The translations under genes and the position numbers were made by a program. Positions 1 through 7,369 of a stretch of 14,368 nt of DNA are shown here, piece by piece. The DNA is from Clostridiales bacterium. Its GTDB lineage: Bacteria > Bacillota > Clostridia > Lachnospirales > Lachnospiraceae. A model generated the notes under the pieces. That model was not told the origin of the DNA. It made no database searches and was given only the letters and a program-made list of their open reading frames with translations. The stretch lies in the NCBI GenBank assembly GCA_019423835.1, contig JAHZAR010000021.1:11613-25980 (forward strand), given 5' to 3'. Within the stretch, counting starts at the first letter, position 1, and each line of letters starts with the position of its first letter.

Positions 1-55
1 AGTGTAAACCAGTGGCTGGAGCCGGAGGAGATGTACCGAAGGGATGTCCGGGAGA
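1..55 (+). repeat. 55-bp exact direct repeat, copy 1 (at window edge)
   Basis: Bases 1-55 are identical to 535-589. The copies are 534 bases apart, exactly 178 codons, so both are read in the same frame of the first gene. After base 55 the two copies diverge completely. Because copy 1 begins at the window edge, its true 5' extent is unknown. Confidence 0.95.
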
Positions 56-1248
56 GGCTGTCCCTTCCCCGGGAGGAGGAAGCCGGAACCGGCCAGGAAT
101 ACACAAAAGCCGACATCAGGCACAGGAAAGAGGAACTGAGGGAGTGGATCGGCTACATGGAACCGGAAGAATGGAGAGAGCTTCTGGAGGAGATCCGAAG
201 TGCCGGGAGGAAGAAAACACAGGGGCTCAATACCGATATTCCGATGGATGAGGCCGGAAGTACCGTCCATCAAAAGGAAAAAAACGAAAGCTCTGCGTCT
301 GGGACCTGGCCGGAAGCGGCCCGTGAAGAAAAGGCCGAAGAAGGGAAAGACTGGCTGTCCCGGTTCATCGTTGAGACGGATTTAAATCTCCGGGAAGGAG
401 AGGCCAGCGCGGATAGGGAAGTACTGCAGTATAAGGAATCACTGCTAACCTTTCTGGAAGGGGAGGAAAGCTTTGCCGCACTGGAGGAGCTGGTTCATAT
501 AGCGAAGCGATCCGGAAACGAGAGGCTGAGGGAGAGTGTAAACCAGTGGCTGGAGCCGGAGGAGATGTACCGAAGGGATGTCCGGGAGAAACGGAACCCG
601 GCAACTCCGGCTCAGAACTTCCTGGTTCGCCAATTTCTGGAATGGAAACCGCTCATTCAAAGCGTCTTTCAAAAAGATGTAGAGGAAGAGGATGGGTACG
701 CTGAGCTGAAACTTTACCAAAGGAAAGAAGAGGGGTCTGTACAGGAGGTTCAGAGGACACAGCGGTACCTTCAGGAAATCATACTGGATATGGAAAAGGA
801 CGGGCAGACAGGAGAAAATATTCAGCCTGAAAGAGTATTTGCCCCGTTGTTCGGAAATCTGGCGGTGGAGGATACGGAGCCGGTCTTCAGCTACCAACCG
901 GCTTCCCTGATAACAGCCCGCCCAGCTCATCAGCGATATTCATCTGCTGCACCGTCACCTCCTGTTTTGGAGGAAATTCAGTCAAAAGTGGCGTCTGCTG
1001 TGAAAGAACAGACGAATGATATCAAATTTGTGACAAGGCCTCCTGCTTTTACGACTGCATCGGAAGAGTATGCAAAAGAGATCCGTCAGATACGTACCAG
1101 TCAGGAGAGACAGCACAAGGAAATTGAAGAGATAAAACAGATCCAGCGCAGCCTTCTGGAAAGAACAGAGACGGGAAGAATGACGGAAACTGTTATGAGA
1201 CAGATGCAGAAGCAGCTTAAAATAGAAAAATTGCGGCGCGGAATGTAA
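1..1248 (+). CDS. Unrecognised helical, charged protein upstream of the baseplate genes (5' partial)
   Basis: The frame is open from the first base, so the true start lies upstream. The ATG at position 31 is not a credible start because the GGAGGAG before it touches the codon and the frame continues through it. The visible 415 residues are rich in Glu, Arg and Lys. Residues 1-18 are repeated almost exactly at 179-196 (SVNQWLEPEEMYRRDVRE), and a looser copy of the same pattern (LREWIGYMEPEEW) lies at about 46-58. Residues 140-185 look like an amphipathic helical repeat (SLLTFLEGEESFAALEEL). A Pro/Ala-rich linker follows at about 300-340, and then a long, strongly charged C-terminal helix from about 354 to 415 that is probably a coiled coil. 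No signal peptide or membrane segment is seen. It ends 27 bases before the LysM adaptor gene, so a structural or assembly role is likely. A tape-measure-like protein is possible but I cannot assign a family. Confidence 0.75.
   Translation, partial: SVNQWLEPEEMYRRDVRERLSLPREEEAGTGQEYTKADIRHRKEELREWIGYMEPEEWRELLEEIRSAGRKKTQGLNTDIPMDEAGSTVHQKEKNESSASGTWPEAAREEKAEEGKDWLSRFIVETDLNLREGEASADREVLQYKESLLTFLEGEESFAALEELVHIAKRSGNERLRESVNQWLEPEEMYRRDVREKRNPATPAQNFLVRQFLEWKPLIQSVFQKDVEEEDGYAELKLYQRKEEGSVQEVQRTQRYLQEIILDMEKDGQTGENIQPERVFAPLFGNLAVEDTEPVFSYQPASLITARPAHQRYSSAAPSPPVLEEIQSKVASAVKEQTNDIKFVTRPPAFTTASEEYAKEIRQIRTSQERQHKEIEEIKQIQRSLLERTETGRMTETVMRQMQKQLKIEKLRRGM
535..589 (+). repeat. 55-bp exact direct repeat, copy 2
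   Basis: This is the second copy of the sequence at 1-55, inside the first gene. It encodes SVNQWLEPEEMYRRDVRE, which is residues 179-196 counted from the window start. Flanking sequence on the 3' side differs from copy 1. A repeat of exactly 55 bases that begins at the contig edge is typical of an unresolved node in a k=55 de Bruijn assembly, so it may mark a collapsed 178-residue protein repeat. Confidence 0.95.
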
Positions 1249-1275
1249 TTCATTTTTAAACGGGAAGGAGAGAAG

Positions 1276-1959
1276 ATGGCGATTGGAAAATTGGTGAAAG
1301 CAAAGCTGATTATATATGGAGAAAACGGCGAACAGAAGGACTCCGTTTCCTGCACCTTTAATCCTTCTCAATATGAGATCAGAAATTCCACAAACTATAA
1401 AGAGGATCTTTCTCTGGGCAGCGATGTTTCACGGATGGTCTACCTGTCAGGAAATAAAAGCGAGCTGTCCCTCACTCTGTACTTTGACAGTGCTGCCGAT
1501 CAGCAGGTATCACTGGTTGACAATGGACAGAGAGCGGACGAAAAGGTAGGGGCTGTGACGGATAAAACAGAAAAGATTGTGAAAGCTATGAGGGTTGCAG
1601 GAACCCAGCACAGGCCCCCGTATGTGGCATTTCAATGGGGAAATCTGAATTTTAAAGGACTCATCACCTCGATGAACGAGACTTTTACAATGTTCAATCC
1701 TTTTGGAAAGCCCATCCGGGCCAAAGTAGATCTGACTATCAAGTCAGAGGAAAAGCCGGATATGACGAAAATGGCGGAGCCCTTTGAATCACCGGACAGG
1801 ACGAAAGTGAGAACTCTGATTCAGGGAATGAGCCTGTGGCAGATTGCTTATGAGGAATATGGAGACTGTGAAAAGTGGAGAGAGATTGCCAGGGCCAACA
1901 ACATCGTAAATCCCCTGAATCTTCGGCCCGGACAGAAACTGAAAGTTCCGGCTCTGTAA
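1276..1959 (+). CDS. CIS tube-like N-terminal domain plus LysM baseplate adaptor (Afp7/Pvc7-like)
   Basis: This 227-residue protein has two parts. Residues 1-160 match the N-terminal domain of the CIS tube/adaptor family: a beta-rich fold with the FNPSQYEI motif near residue 28, LSLTLYFD at 64-71, PPYVAFQWG at 114-122, and a C-terminal strand pair around TMFNPFGKPIRAKVDLTI. Residues 180-227 are a LysM module (GMSLWQIAYEEYGD, then IARANNIVNPLNLRPGQKLKVP). In Afp/PVC particles such proteins sit at the centre of the baseplate and connect the inner tube to the hub. LysM here is used structurally, as in phage gp53-like proteins, and need not bind peptidoglycan. There is no signal peptide. AAGGAG at 1265-1270, 5 bases before the ATG, supports the start. 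The hub gene follows after 15 bases. Confidence 0.93.
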   Translation: MAIGKLVKAKLIIYGENGEQKDSVSCTFNPSQYEIRNSTNYKEDLSLGSDVSRMVYLSGNKSELSLTLYFDSAADQQVSLVDNGQRADEKVGAVTDKTEKIVKAMRVAGTQHRPPYVAFQWGNLNFKGLITSMNETFTMFNPFGKPIRAKVDLTIKSEEKPDMTKMAEPFESPDRTKVRTLIQGMSLWQIAYEEYGDCEKWREIARANNIVNPLNLRPGQKLKVPAL

Positions 1960-1974
1960 AAAAGGAGAAGCATT

Positions 1975-3069
1975 ATGGACCTGATGAGCGGAAGCTATAC
2001 ATTTGCCGCATTGCAGAAAAAATACAAAAATTTCACGGTACCGGCGGCAAAGCTGAAAATCGGCGGGACTGATATTCTGGGACTGTCCGGCATTACAGTT
2101 GAGAACATTCAGGTAACTCTGACGCTGGCGAAAAATATGGCTGGAAGCGCTTCTTTTACTGTGGGCAGTACGTACGACTATAAAAACCATGAATTCGACA
2201 GCCGATTAAAGCGCAAGGTGATTTTGGGTAAAGAGGTTTCCGTAGAATTAGGCTATGAATCCAGCACAATAGAAATATTTAAGGGATTTATCGCTTCTGT
2301 CGGCCTGGAATTTAATGTACAGGAAGGAATTTTTTATCAGATTACAGCTCTGGATGTACGCAGCCTGATGATGAACGATAATTTCCGCATTGTCGCTCAC
2401 AAAGCGGATTACTATTCTGATGCAGTGCGGAAAGTACTGAGCCGATACAAAAAGCTGTGTCAGCCGGTTATTGAGGCGACCCAGGAAAAACTGAAAGACC
2501 AGCAGATCTTTCAGGAGGCGTCAGACTACAGCTTTATTGTGGACGATATTATCGGATCAGGGAAAGCAGATCGGGAATTCTTCGTAGTGGCAGATAAAGC
2601 ATATTTTCGCAAACCAAAGAGCAGTTCCAGTCCCCTGATCACGTTGGGAATAGGGAAGGGCCTGAAATCTTTTCAGAGAGATGCGTTCTATTTAAACAAA
2701 AAGATTCAGGTGATCGGCTATACAGAGGGAAATCCGCCTCAGCGGATTATAGGTGAAGCGTCTGCAAAATCGGATGAAAAGCAGACGGATGCCCTGGGAG
2801 AGGCAGGAATCACGTCAGTGAAGGCTCCGGACTGTCATGTGGAGAGCGAATTAAAAAAGAGAGCTGAAACTATAGCAGCCGGACTGAAGGATCAGAACAT
2901 GCAGGCTTCCATATCCTGCGTGGGGCTTCCGGAGCTGGTACCGGGCCGTTTTGTGAAGATTGACGGCGTGGATGAGATGGTAGATAAGAGCTACTATGTA
3001 ATAGAAGTTTCCCACCATTTCAGCCAGGATGGCTTTCAGACAACACTGAGAACGGAGGGATGGAAATAA
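1975..3069 (+). CDS. Phage late control D / gp27-like baseplate hub protein
   Basis: This 364-residue protein has the architecture of the gpD/gp27 hub, equivalent to the N-terminal half of VgrG and Afp8. Residues 40-130 form the first beta barrel (VTLTLAKNMAGSASFTVG, then ELGYESSTIEIFKGFIASVG). Residues 145-195 form the helical insert with YYSDAVRKVL and the SDYSFIVDDI motif. The second barrel closes with PGRFVKIDGVD (323-333) and YYVIEVSHHFSQDGFQTTLR (340-359), a C-terminal signature typical of this family. The hub trimer makes the central ring of the baseplate and carries the spike. AGGAG at 1963-1967 lies 7 bases before the ATG. The TAA stop overlaps the next start as TAATG, so the hub and spike are probably translationally coupled in fixed ratio. 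Confidence 0.93.
   Translation: MDLMSGSYTFAALQKKYKNFTVPAAKLKIGGTDILGLSGITVENIQVTLTLAKNMAGSASFTVGSTYDYKNHEFDSRLKRKVILGKEVSVELGYESSTIEIFKGFIASVGLEFNVQEGIFYQITALDVRSLMMNDNFRIVAHKADYYSDAVRKVLSRYKKLCQPVIEATQEKLKDQQIFQEASDYSFIVDDIIGSGKADREFFVVADKAYFRKPKSSSSPLITLGIGKGLKSFQRDAFYLNKKIQVIGYTEGNPPQRIIGEASAKSDEKQTDALGEAGITSVKAPDCHVESELKKRAETIAAGLKDQNMQASISCVGLPELVPGRFVKIDGVDEMVDKSYYVIEVSHHFSQDGFQTTLRTEGWK
3054..3058 (+). promoter_or_regulatory. Ribosome binding site deciding the spike gene start
   Basis: GGAGG lies within the last codons of the hub gene. It is 10 bases before the ATG at 3069 but only 1 base before the in-frame ATG at 3060. Initiation at 3060 is therefore unlikely, and the TAATG overlap at 3067-3071 is the probable start. 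Confidence 0.7.
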
Positions 3070-3833
3070 TGGGCCTGTTTGACGAACTTTTAGAGCGGCC
3101 GAAAGAAGAAAACAGAATGTTCAGTGTGATAACTGGGATTGTCCGTGAAAATTGGGACAAGGAGCACCCGGGGCAGGTAAAGGTAGAGTATTTTCTGGGG
3201 GAGAAGGGAAAAAGCGGCAGCAGTTGGGTCCCGGTTGCCATGCCTTATATCTGGGACAAGGCTGGAATGTATTTTTTGCCGGAGGTCGGAAGTGAAGTAG
3301 TTGTTGCTTTTCAGATGGGGGATCGCAACAGCCCTATTGTGATTGGCTCTCTTTGGAACAAAGAAATGGTTCTGCCGGAAAAGACTGCCAATGAAAAGAA
3401 CAGCATCAAGAAAATCCGGACAAAAGGCGGCCATGAGATCATCTTTTCGGAAGAAGAGAAAAAAGAATATATGGAAATTCACACTCCAGGGGCCATGACA
3501 GTGAGCTTATCGGACGAAAAAAAGGAAATTGCGATTTCTGATGCGGACAAAAAAAACAGGATTTTTATCTCCGGAGAGAAAGGAACCGTGACAGTGGACG
3601 GAGAGAAGAAACTGGAGCTGTCCATCGGAGGCCAGTCACTGGTGACTCTGGAAAAAGACAAGGTAACGATAACCGCCGGGACAATCAGCCTGAAGGCAAA
3701 ACAGTCCCTGAAACTCCAGGGGCAGACGACAGATATAAAAGGCAGCTCAGTTCAGATCAAGGCCGATGGAAGCCTGAAAGCAGAATCCAGCGGTGTTGCT
3801 CAGATTAAGGGGAGTATGGTAAAAATAAACTGA
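3069..3833 (+). CDS. Baseplate assembly protein V / gp5-VgrG-like spike (OB fold plus beta-helix)
   Basis: The product is 254 residues from the coupled ATG (257 if the upstream ATG at 3060 were used). Residues 19-98 are the gp5/VgrG OB-fold domain: ITGIVRENWDKEHPGQVKVEYF, then PYIWDKAGMYFLPEVGSEVVVAFQMGD and PIVIGSLWN. IRTKGGHEIIF at 116-126 is the usual link into the spike. The rest, about 135-254, is a series of short alternating beta strands (VTITAGTISLKAKQSLKLQ, TTDIKGSSVQIKADGSLKAES) expected to form the trimeric beta-helix needle. No lysozyme insert is present, unlike T4 gp5. Hub and spike are separate genes here, whereas Afp8 and VgrG are fused. No obvious effector extension follows the needle. 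It ends 14 bases before the gp25-like gene. Confidence 0.93.
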   Translation: MGLFDELLERPKEENRMFSVITGIVRENWDKEHPGQVKVEYFLGEKGKSGSSWVPVAMPYIWDKAGMYFLPEVGSEVVVAFQMGDRNSPIVIGSLWNKEMVLPEKTANEKNSIKKIRTKGGHEIIFSEEEKKEYMEIHTPGAMTVSLSDEKKEIAISDADKKNRIFISGEKGTVTVDGEKKLELSIGGQSLVTLEKDKVTITAGTISLKAKQSLKLQGQTTDIKGSSVQIKADGSLKAESSGVAQIKGSMVKIN

Positions 3834-3847
3834 CAAGGGAGAAATCT

Positions 3848-4267
3848 ATGGATCAGCAGACATATGGAAAAGAATTTTTGGGCAGTGGATTTGCTTTCCC
3901 TGTGGAGCCGGATGCCGTGACTGGAAGAATCAGAACCGTGTCCCAGGAAGACTCGATCCGGCAGTCAATCTATATCATTCTGAGAACCCGGAAGGGAGAA
4001 CGGGTGATGCGGCCTGAGTTCGGCTGCGGCATTTATGATTTTGCATTTGAGACTATGGATTATGCTACTCTTTCCCAGATCGGGAGAACTGTAAAAGAGG
4101 CTCTGGTTCTATGGGAACCAAGAATTCGGGATGTAGAGGTGGAGGCGCAGCCGGATCCATCAGCAGATGGGAAGCTCCTGATCCAGATCCGGTATGTGGT
4201 GCGGTCCACAAATAACCCCTATAATCTAGTATATCCCTTCTTTATGAACGAGGGAGAAAAGCTTTAG
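3848..4267 (+). CDS. gp25/GPW-like baseplate protein (sheath initiator)
   Basis: This small 139-residue protein has the usual length and motifs of the GPW/gp25 family (Afp9, T4 gp25, T6SS TssE). Residues 36-48 (SIRQSIYIILRTR) are followed by GERVMRPEFGCGIYDFAFE at 50-68, the most diagnostic stretch. The conserved EPR motif is in WEPRI at 89-93, and it closes with a beta strand IQIRYVVRSTNNPYNLVYPF. In contractile systems gp25 links the baseplate wedges to the first sheath ring through a shared beta sheet, and the EPR residues hold it to the wedge core. Its presence predicts a contractile sheath encoded elsewhere in the cluster. AGGGAG at 3836-3841 lies 6 bases before the ATG. A 36-base gap separates it from the next gene. 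Confidence 0.94.
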   Translation: MDQQTYGKEFLGSGFAFPVEPDAVTGRIRTVSQEDSIRQSIYIILRTRKGERVMRPEFGCGIYDFAFETMDYATLSQIGRTVKEALVLWEPRIRDVEVEAQPDPSADGKLLIQIRYVVRSTNNPYNLVYPFFMNEGEKL

Positions 4268-4288
4268 GATAAAACGAACCCAGGCAAA

Positions 4289-4295
4289 AAGGAGG
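4289..4295 (+). promoter_or_regulatory. Ribosome binding site supporting a TTG start
   Basis: A perfect AAGGAGG lies 8 bases before the TTG at 4304. The nearest in-frame ATG, at 4322, would be 26 bases away, which is too far. This supports TTG initiation for the large baseplate-J gene. Confidence 0.75.
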
Positions 4296-4303
4296 CGATC
4301 ATC

Positions 4304-7300
4304 TTGGAAAATGTCCCTGCAATGGACAGACGGTCTGATGTAGAACTGAACAATGAGATAAAAGAAAAAGCCGCAGGATATACTCCGCAGTGGCGTTTTA
4401 ATCCGGAAGACCCGGATGTGGGAACTGCTCTTGCCAGCGTGTTTGTCCATATGCAGGAAGGGACGATCCGGCAGTATAACCGAATGGGGGAAAAACACAG
4501 AAGCGAATTTTTTAATGCTTTGGGCGCTTCCATGAAGCCGGCGTCTCCGGCGTCCGGTTACGTTGTGTTCAAACTGGTAAATGAGCAGGTAGACGGGGTG
4601 GAGCTGCCGGCAGGAACTGGCCTGACTTCATCAGCGCAGGGAGATGACGGCGGGGCTGTCCCTGTAGAAACCATGGAGGATCTCTACGTAAGCCCGGTAC
4701 GCATTAAAGCGATCTATGAAAGCTGCGACAGCCTGGATTATATAGAGAAGCTGTATGAGGATTCAGATGAGAACAAGGGACCATTCACGCTGTTCGGATT
4801 CCGGGGGGAAAACCTGCAGAATCATGAGTTTTATATCGGACATCCCACAGTGTTTTCCGTAAAGACTAGGGGGCGAATAGAACTGTGGTTTTCCAGCGGG
4901 AGGAATGAACCGGTGGGACAGACGGTTCTCGAGGCGCTGGCAGATCCGCAGGAAGCAGAATTTTCCTATTCCACGGAGGAGGGATTTATCCCCTTTGCCG
5001 TATGTTGGAGAGAAGGCGATACGCTGATCCTGGAAAAGAGGACAGAGCAGCGTGCCTGGGAAAAAATTTCTATGGAAGATCAGGAGATGTACTGGATCCG
5101 ATGTCGAATCCGGGACGGACGGCATTTTCAGGATTTCTGCTTTCGGGAGGCGGCGGTCAGCAGCAGCGCCTCCCATCTGCCTGCAGAGGGAATCAACGCC
5201 AATGGGACTGACAGCAGCCTGGATGAGTATTTTCCTTTTGGCGAACAGTTTTCAATCTACAATGAGGTTTATTTTCATTCAGATGAGGTATTTCAGAAAG
5301 CCGGAGCAATGATTCAGATGTCATTTTTGAGGGATTTTGTACCGGTACCCCTCAATATTTCAGATTCAGCCCAGGAAATGGACTGGAAGCTGATTATGAG
5401 GAAGAGCCAGATCCGAGTGGAAAAAGAGTACGATATCACGATAGCAGAGGTGATCTGGGAGTACTTTAATGGAAACGGCTGGGTACGGCTCTTTCCCGGA
5501 AAAGAGTACAGCCAGGTGTTCGGCACAGACGAGGGAACCTGGCGTCAGAGGCAGACGCTGTGCTTTCTCTGCCCGGCAGATATGGAACCAATCTTGGCCG
5601 GTGGGAGAGAAGGGCGCTGTATCCGTGCCAGGATTCTGAAGATTAATAATGCATTCAAGACTCAGGGAAGATATATCAGCCCCCTGCTGTCTGAGACGAG
5701 ATTGGAGTACCGTTATCCGGACCACGGCCCGAGACCGGCAGCTTTTATAACGACTTACGATCTGAGCCGCCAATTATGGGCGCCTTCTGAATGCCTAGGA
5801 CAGATGTACGGATTTTATCCGATTCGCCTGGCACAGGACGGTCGCCCGGCTGTCTATATAGGGACCGATCTTCCCTGGAAAAAAGGACCGCTGCGGCTCT
5901 TATGGATCATGGATCGTCTGGGACAGAAGAACCGGCCTCCGATCCGGTGGGAATATGAGGCCGCGGATCAGTGGCGGGATCTGAATCCGGCTGACGAAAC
6001 GGAATATTTTGAGCAGACGGGAACGGTGACATTTTCCGGGCCGGATGACTGGGTAAAAAGGAAGCACTTTGGAAGAGAGATGTACTGGCTCCGCCTTACG
6101 GATCTGGAGGGAGGTTATCTTCCGGAACGAGGGTACAACCCACCGATAGTAGAGGCATTTTATGAAAATGCCGTGGAAGCATGGACGGTGAGATCTGGCT
6201 TTACAGAGTACCTGACCATGGAGCGGTATCAGGAACACGCATCTTTCCGGCTGCAGAACGGCAAAATCTACAGTCTGTCATTGTGGGAGCTGAACAGGCA
6301 AGTCCTGCCTCCGGCTGAGAGGGAAACACTGAAGGCGGCGGGCCTGCTGAGAGAAAACCGGGATGGGAGTGGACAAGTGACAGAGACCTGGATCAAGTGG
6401 GAAGAGAGGGAGAGCCTGTTTGCATCGGGAAGAGAGAGCAGACACTATATTCTGGACGCCAATGAAGGGATTCTTACATTCGGAGACGGGGCCAGGGGAA
6501 AGATACCGGCTCCGGGCATATTAAACGGGATCCTTGTAGAGTACAGTATAGGAGCCGGAGAAGACGGAAATCTGAGCGAAGGTCAGGTAAACGGGCTGGA
6601 GCTGGATGCAGGATTTATAAACAACGTTTCAAATCCGCGGCCATTTTTTGGAGGATATGACCGCGAGACAGCTCAGGAGGCCATGAGGCGCAGCGCCTGG
6701 GAGTTAAAGCACCAGTTCAGAGCTGTGACCAGGGAAGATTACGAGAAGCTGGCTATGGAAGGGGCAAGGCATATCCAGCAGGTGAAGTGTTTTGGAGGGC
6801 TGGATGAGACAGGAAAACCCAGGGGAGGTCATGTGACCCTGGCAGTTCTGCCCAAAGATTACCGGAACCAGATAGCTTTTTTCCCTGAGATTCGAGGCAG
6901 AATAGAAAAGTTCTTAAAGGGCAAAGTGCCTGCCGGACTGATTGAGCAGGGGCGGCTCCATATTGTAGAGCCGGTAATGGTTGAGATAAGAGTCAGTGCT
7001 GATGTGTGGGTTCGGGATTTCGACAGGATATTCCGATGCAGGAAAGAGGCGGAGGAGGCCTTAAGACGCTTTTTAAATCCGGTGGACGGAAACTTTGACC
7101 GCCGGGGCTGGAAAATCGGTACGCTTCCGAATCGGAATCAGATAGATACGGTGCTGAGAGATATGGAAGATATTCTGGATATCCGAAATCTTATTATCAT
7201 CGGGCTGGTCAAAGGCTCGGCCGGCACTGTGGAAGTCAGCAGAGCAGATGTGAAGGACTGCCCCTATGTGCTTCCTCAGTCGGGAGAACACAGAATTGCC

Positions 7301-7321
7301 ATTCATGTAGAACAAGGCTGA
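4304..7321 (+). CDS. Baseplate J/gp47-like wedge protein, large paralogue (Afp11-like)
   Basis: This 1005-residue protein is read from a TTG codon. The N-terminus (26-83, YTPQWRFNPEDPDVGTALAS onward) is the alpha-helical region shared by CIS putative baseplate assembly proteins. The conserved baseplate-J core lies at about 714-835: ILDANEGILTFGDGARGKIP, GILVEYSIGAGEDGNL, then the helical AWELKHQFRAVTREDYEKLA and HIQQVKCFGG. Residues 835-1005 contain the C-terminal dimerisation-type fold (GHVTLAVLPKDY, VEPVMVEIRVSADVWVRDF). Between these lie about 600 residues of beta-rich insertions, which make it much larger than phage gpJ and similar in size to Afp11-type proteins. T4 gp6 forms the inner baseplate ring that triggers sheath contraction, and this protein should do the same. 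The next gene is a shorter paralogue, so a heterodimeric wedge is likely. No membrane segment is seen. Confidence 0.92.
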   Translation: MENVPAMDRRSDVELNNEIKEKAAGYTPQWRFNPEDPDVGTALASVFVHMQEGTIRQYNRMGEKHRSEFFNALGASMKPASPASGYVVFKLVNEQVDGVELPAGTGLTSSAQGDDGGAVPVETMEDLYVSPVRIKAIYESCDSLDYIEKLYEDSDENKGPFTLFGFRGENLQNHEFYIGHPTVFSVKTRGRIELWFSSGRNEPVGQTVLEALADPQEAEFSYSTEEGFIPFAVCWREGDTLILEKRTEQRAWEKISMEDQEMYWIRCRIRDGRHFQDFCFREAAVSSSASHLPAEGINANGTDSSLDEYFPFGEQFSIYNEVYFHSDEVFQKAGAMIQMSFLRDFVPVPLNISDSAQEMDWKLIMRKSQIRVEKEYDITIAEVIWEYFNGNGWVRLFPGKEYSQVFGTDEGTWRQRQTLCFLCPADMEPILAGGREGRCIRARILKINNAFKTQGRYISPLLSETRLEYRYPDHGPRPAAFITTYDLSRQLWAPSECLGQMYGFYPIRLAQDGRPAVYIGTDLPWKKGPLRLLWIMDRLGQKNRPPIRWEYEAADQWRDLNPADETEYFEQTGTVTFSGPDDWVKRKHFGREMYWLRLTDLEGGYLPERGYNPPIVEAFYENAVEAWTVRSGFTEYLTMERYQEHASFRLQNGKIYSLSLWELNRQVLPPAERETLKAAGLLRENRDGSGQVTETWIKWEERESLFASGRESRHYILDANEGILTFGDGARGKIPAPGILNGILVEYSIGAGEDGNLSEGQVNGLELDAGFINNVSNPRPFFGGYDRETAQEAMRRSAWELKHQFRAVTREDYEKLAMEGARHIQQVKCFGGLDETGKPRGGHVTLAVLPKDYRNQIAFFPEIRGRIEKFLKGKVPAGLIEQGRLHIVEPVMVEIRVSADVWVRDFDRIFRCRKEAEEALRRFLNPVDGNFDRRGWKIGTLPNRNQIDTVLRDMEDILDIRNLIIIGLVKGSAGTVEVSRADVKDCPYVLPQSGEHRIAIHVEQG

Positions 7322-7354
7322 CATTAGAAAATCGGGCCTAGGGGACCTGGAAAG

Positions 7355-7361
7355 AAGGAGG
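7355..7361 (+). promoter_or_regulatory. Ribosome binding site deciding the second baseplate-J start
   Basis: AAGGAGG overlaps an in-frame GTG at 7361, so that codon cannot be its start. The ATG at 7370 lies 8 bases downstream of the motif, the ideal distance, and is chosen. Confidence 0.8.
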
Positions 7362-7369
7362 TGGAAGCC

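Noticed and set aside
31..1248. A complete gene starting at the ATG at position 31
   Set aside because: The reading frame is open from base 1, the purine motif abuts the ATG with no spacer, and the same ATG recurs inside the copy at 535-589. The gene is 5' partial.
1825..1959. The LysM domain as evidence for a cell-wall-binding secreted protein
   Set aside because: There is no signal peptide, and LysM at the C-terminus of the tube-like adaptor is standard in CIS baseplates.
1276..4267. A type VI secretion system
   Set aside because: There is no TssK, TssF, TssG, TssJLM or fused VgrG. The gp25 homologue is in an Afp-like gene order.
7322..7369. A terminator or internal promoter in the longest gap of 48 bases
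   Set aside because: The GC-rich GGGCCTAGGGGACC stretch does not fold into a strong stem followed by a T-run, and no clear -35/-10 pair is seen.
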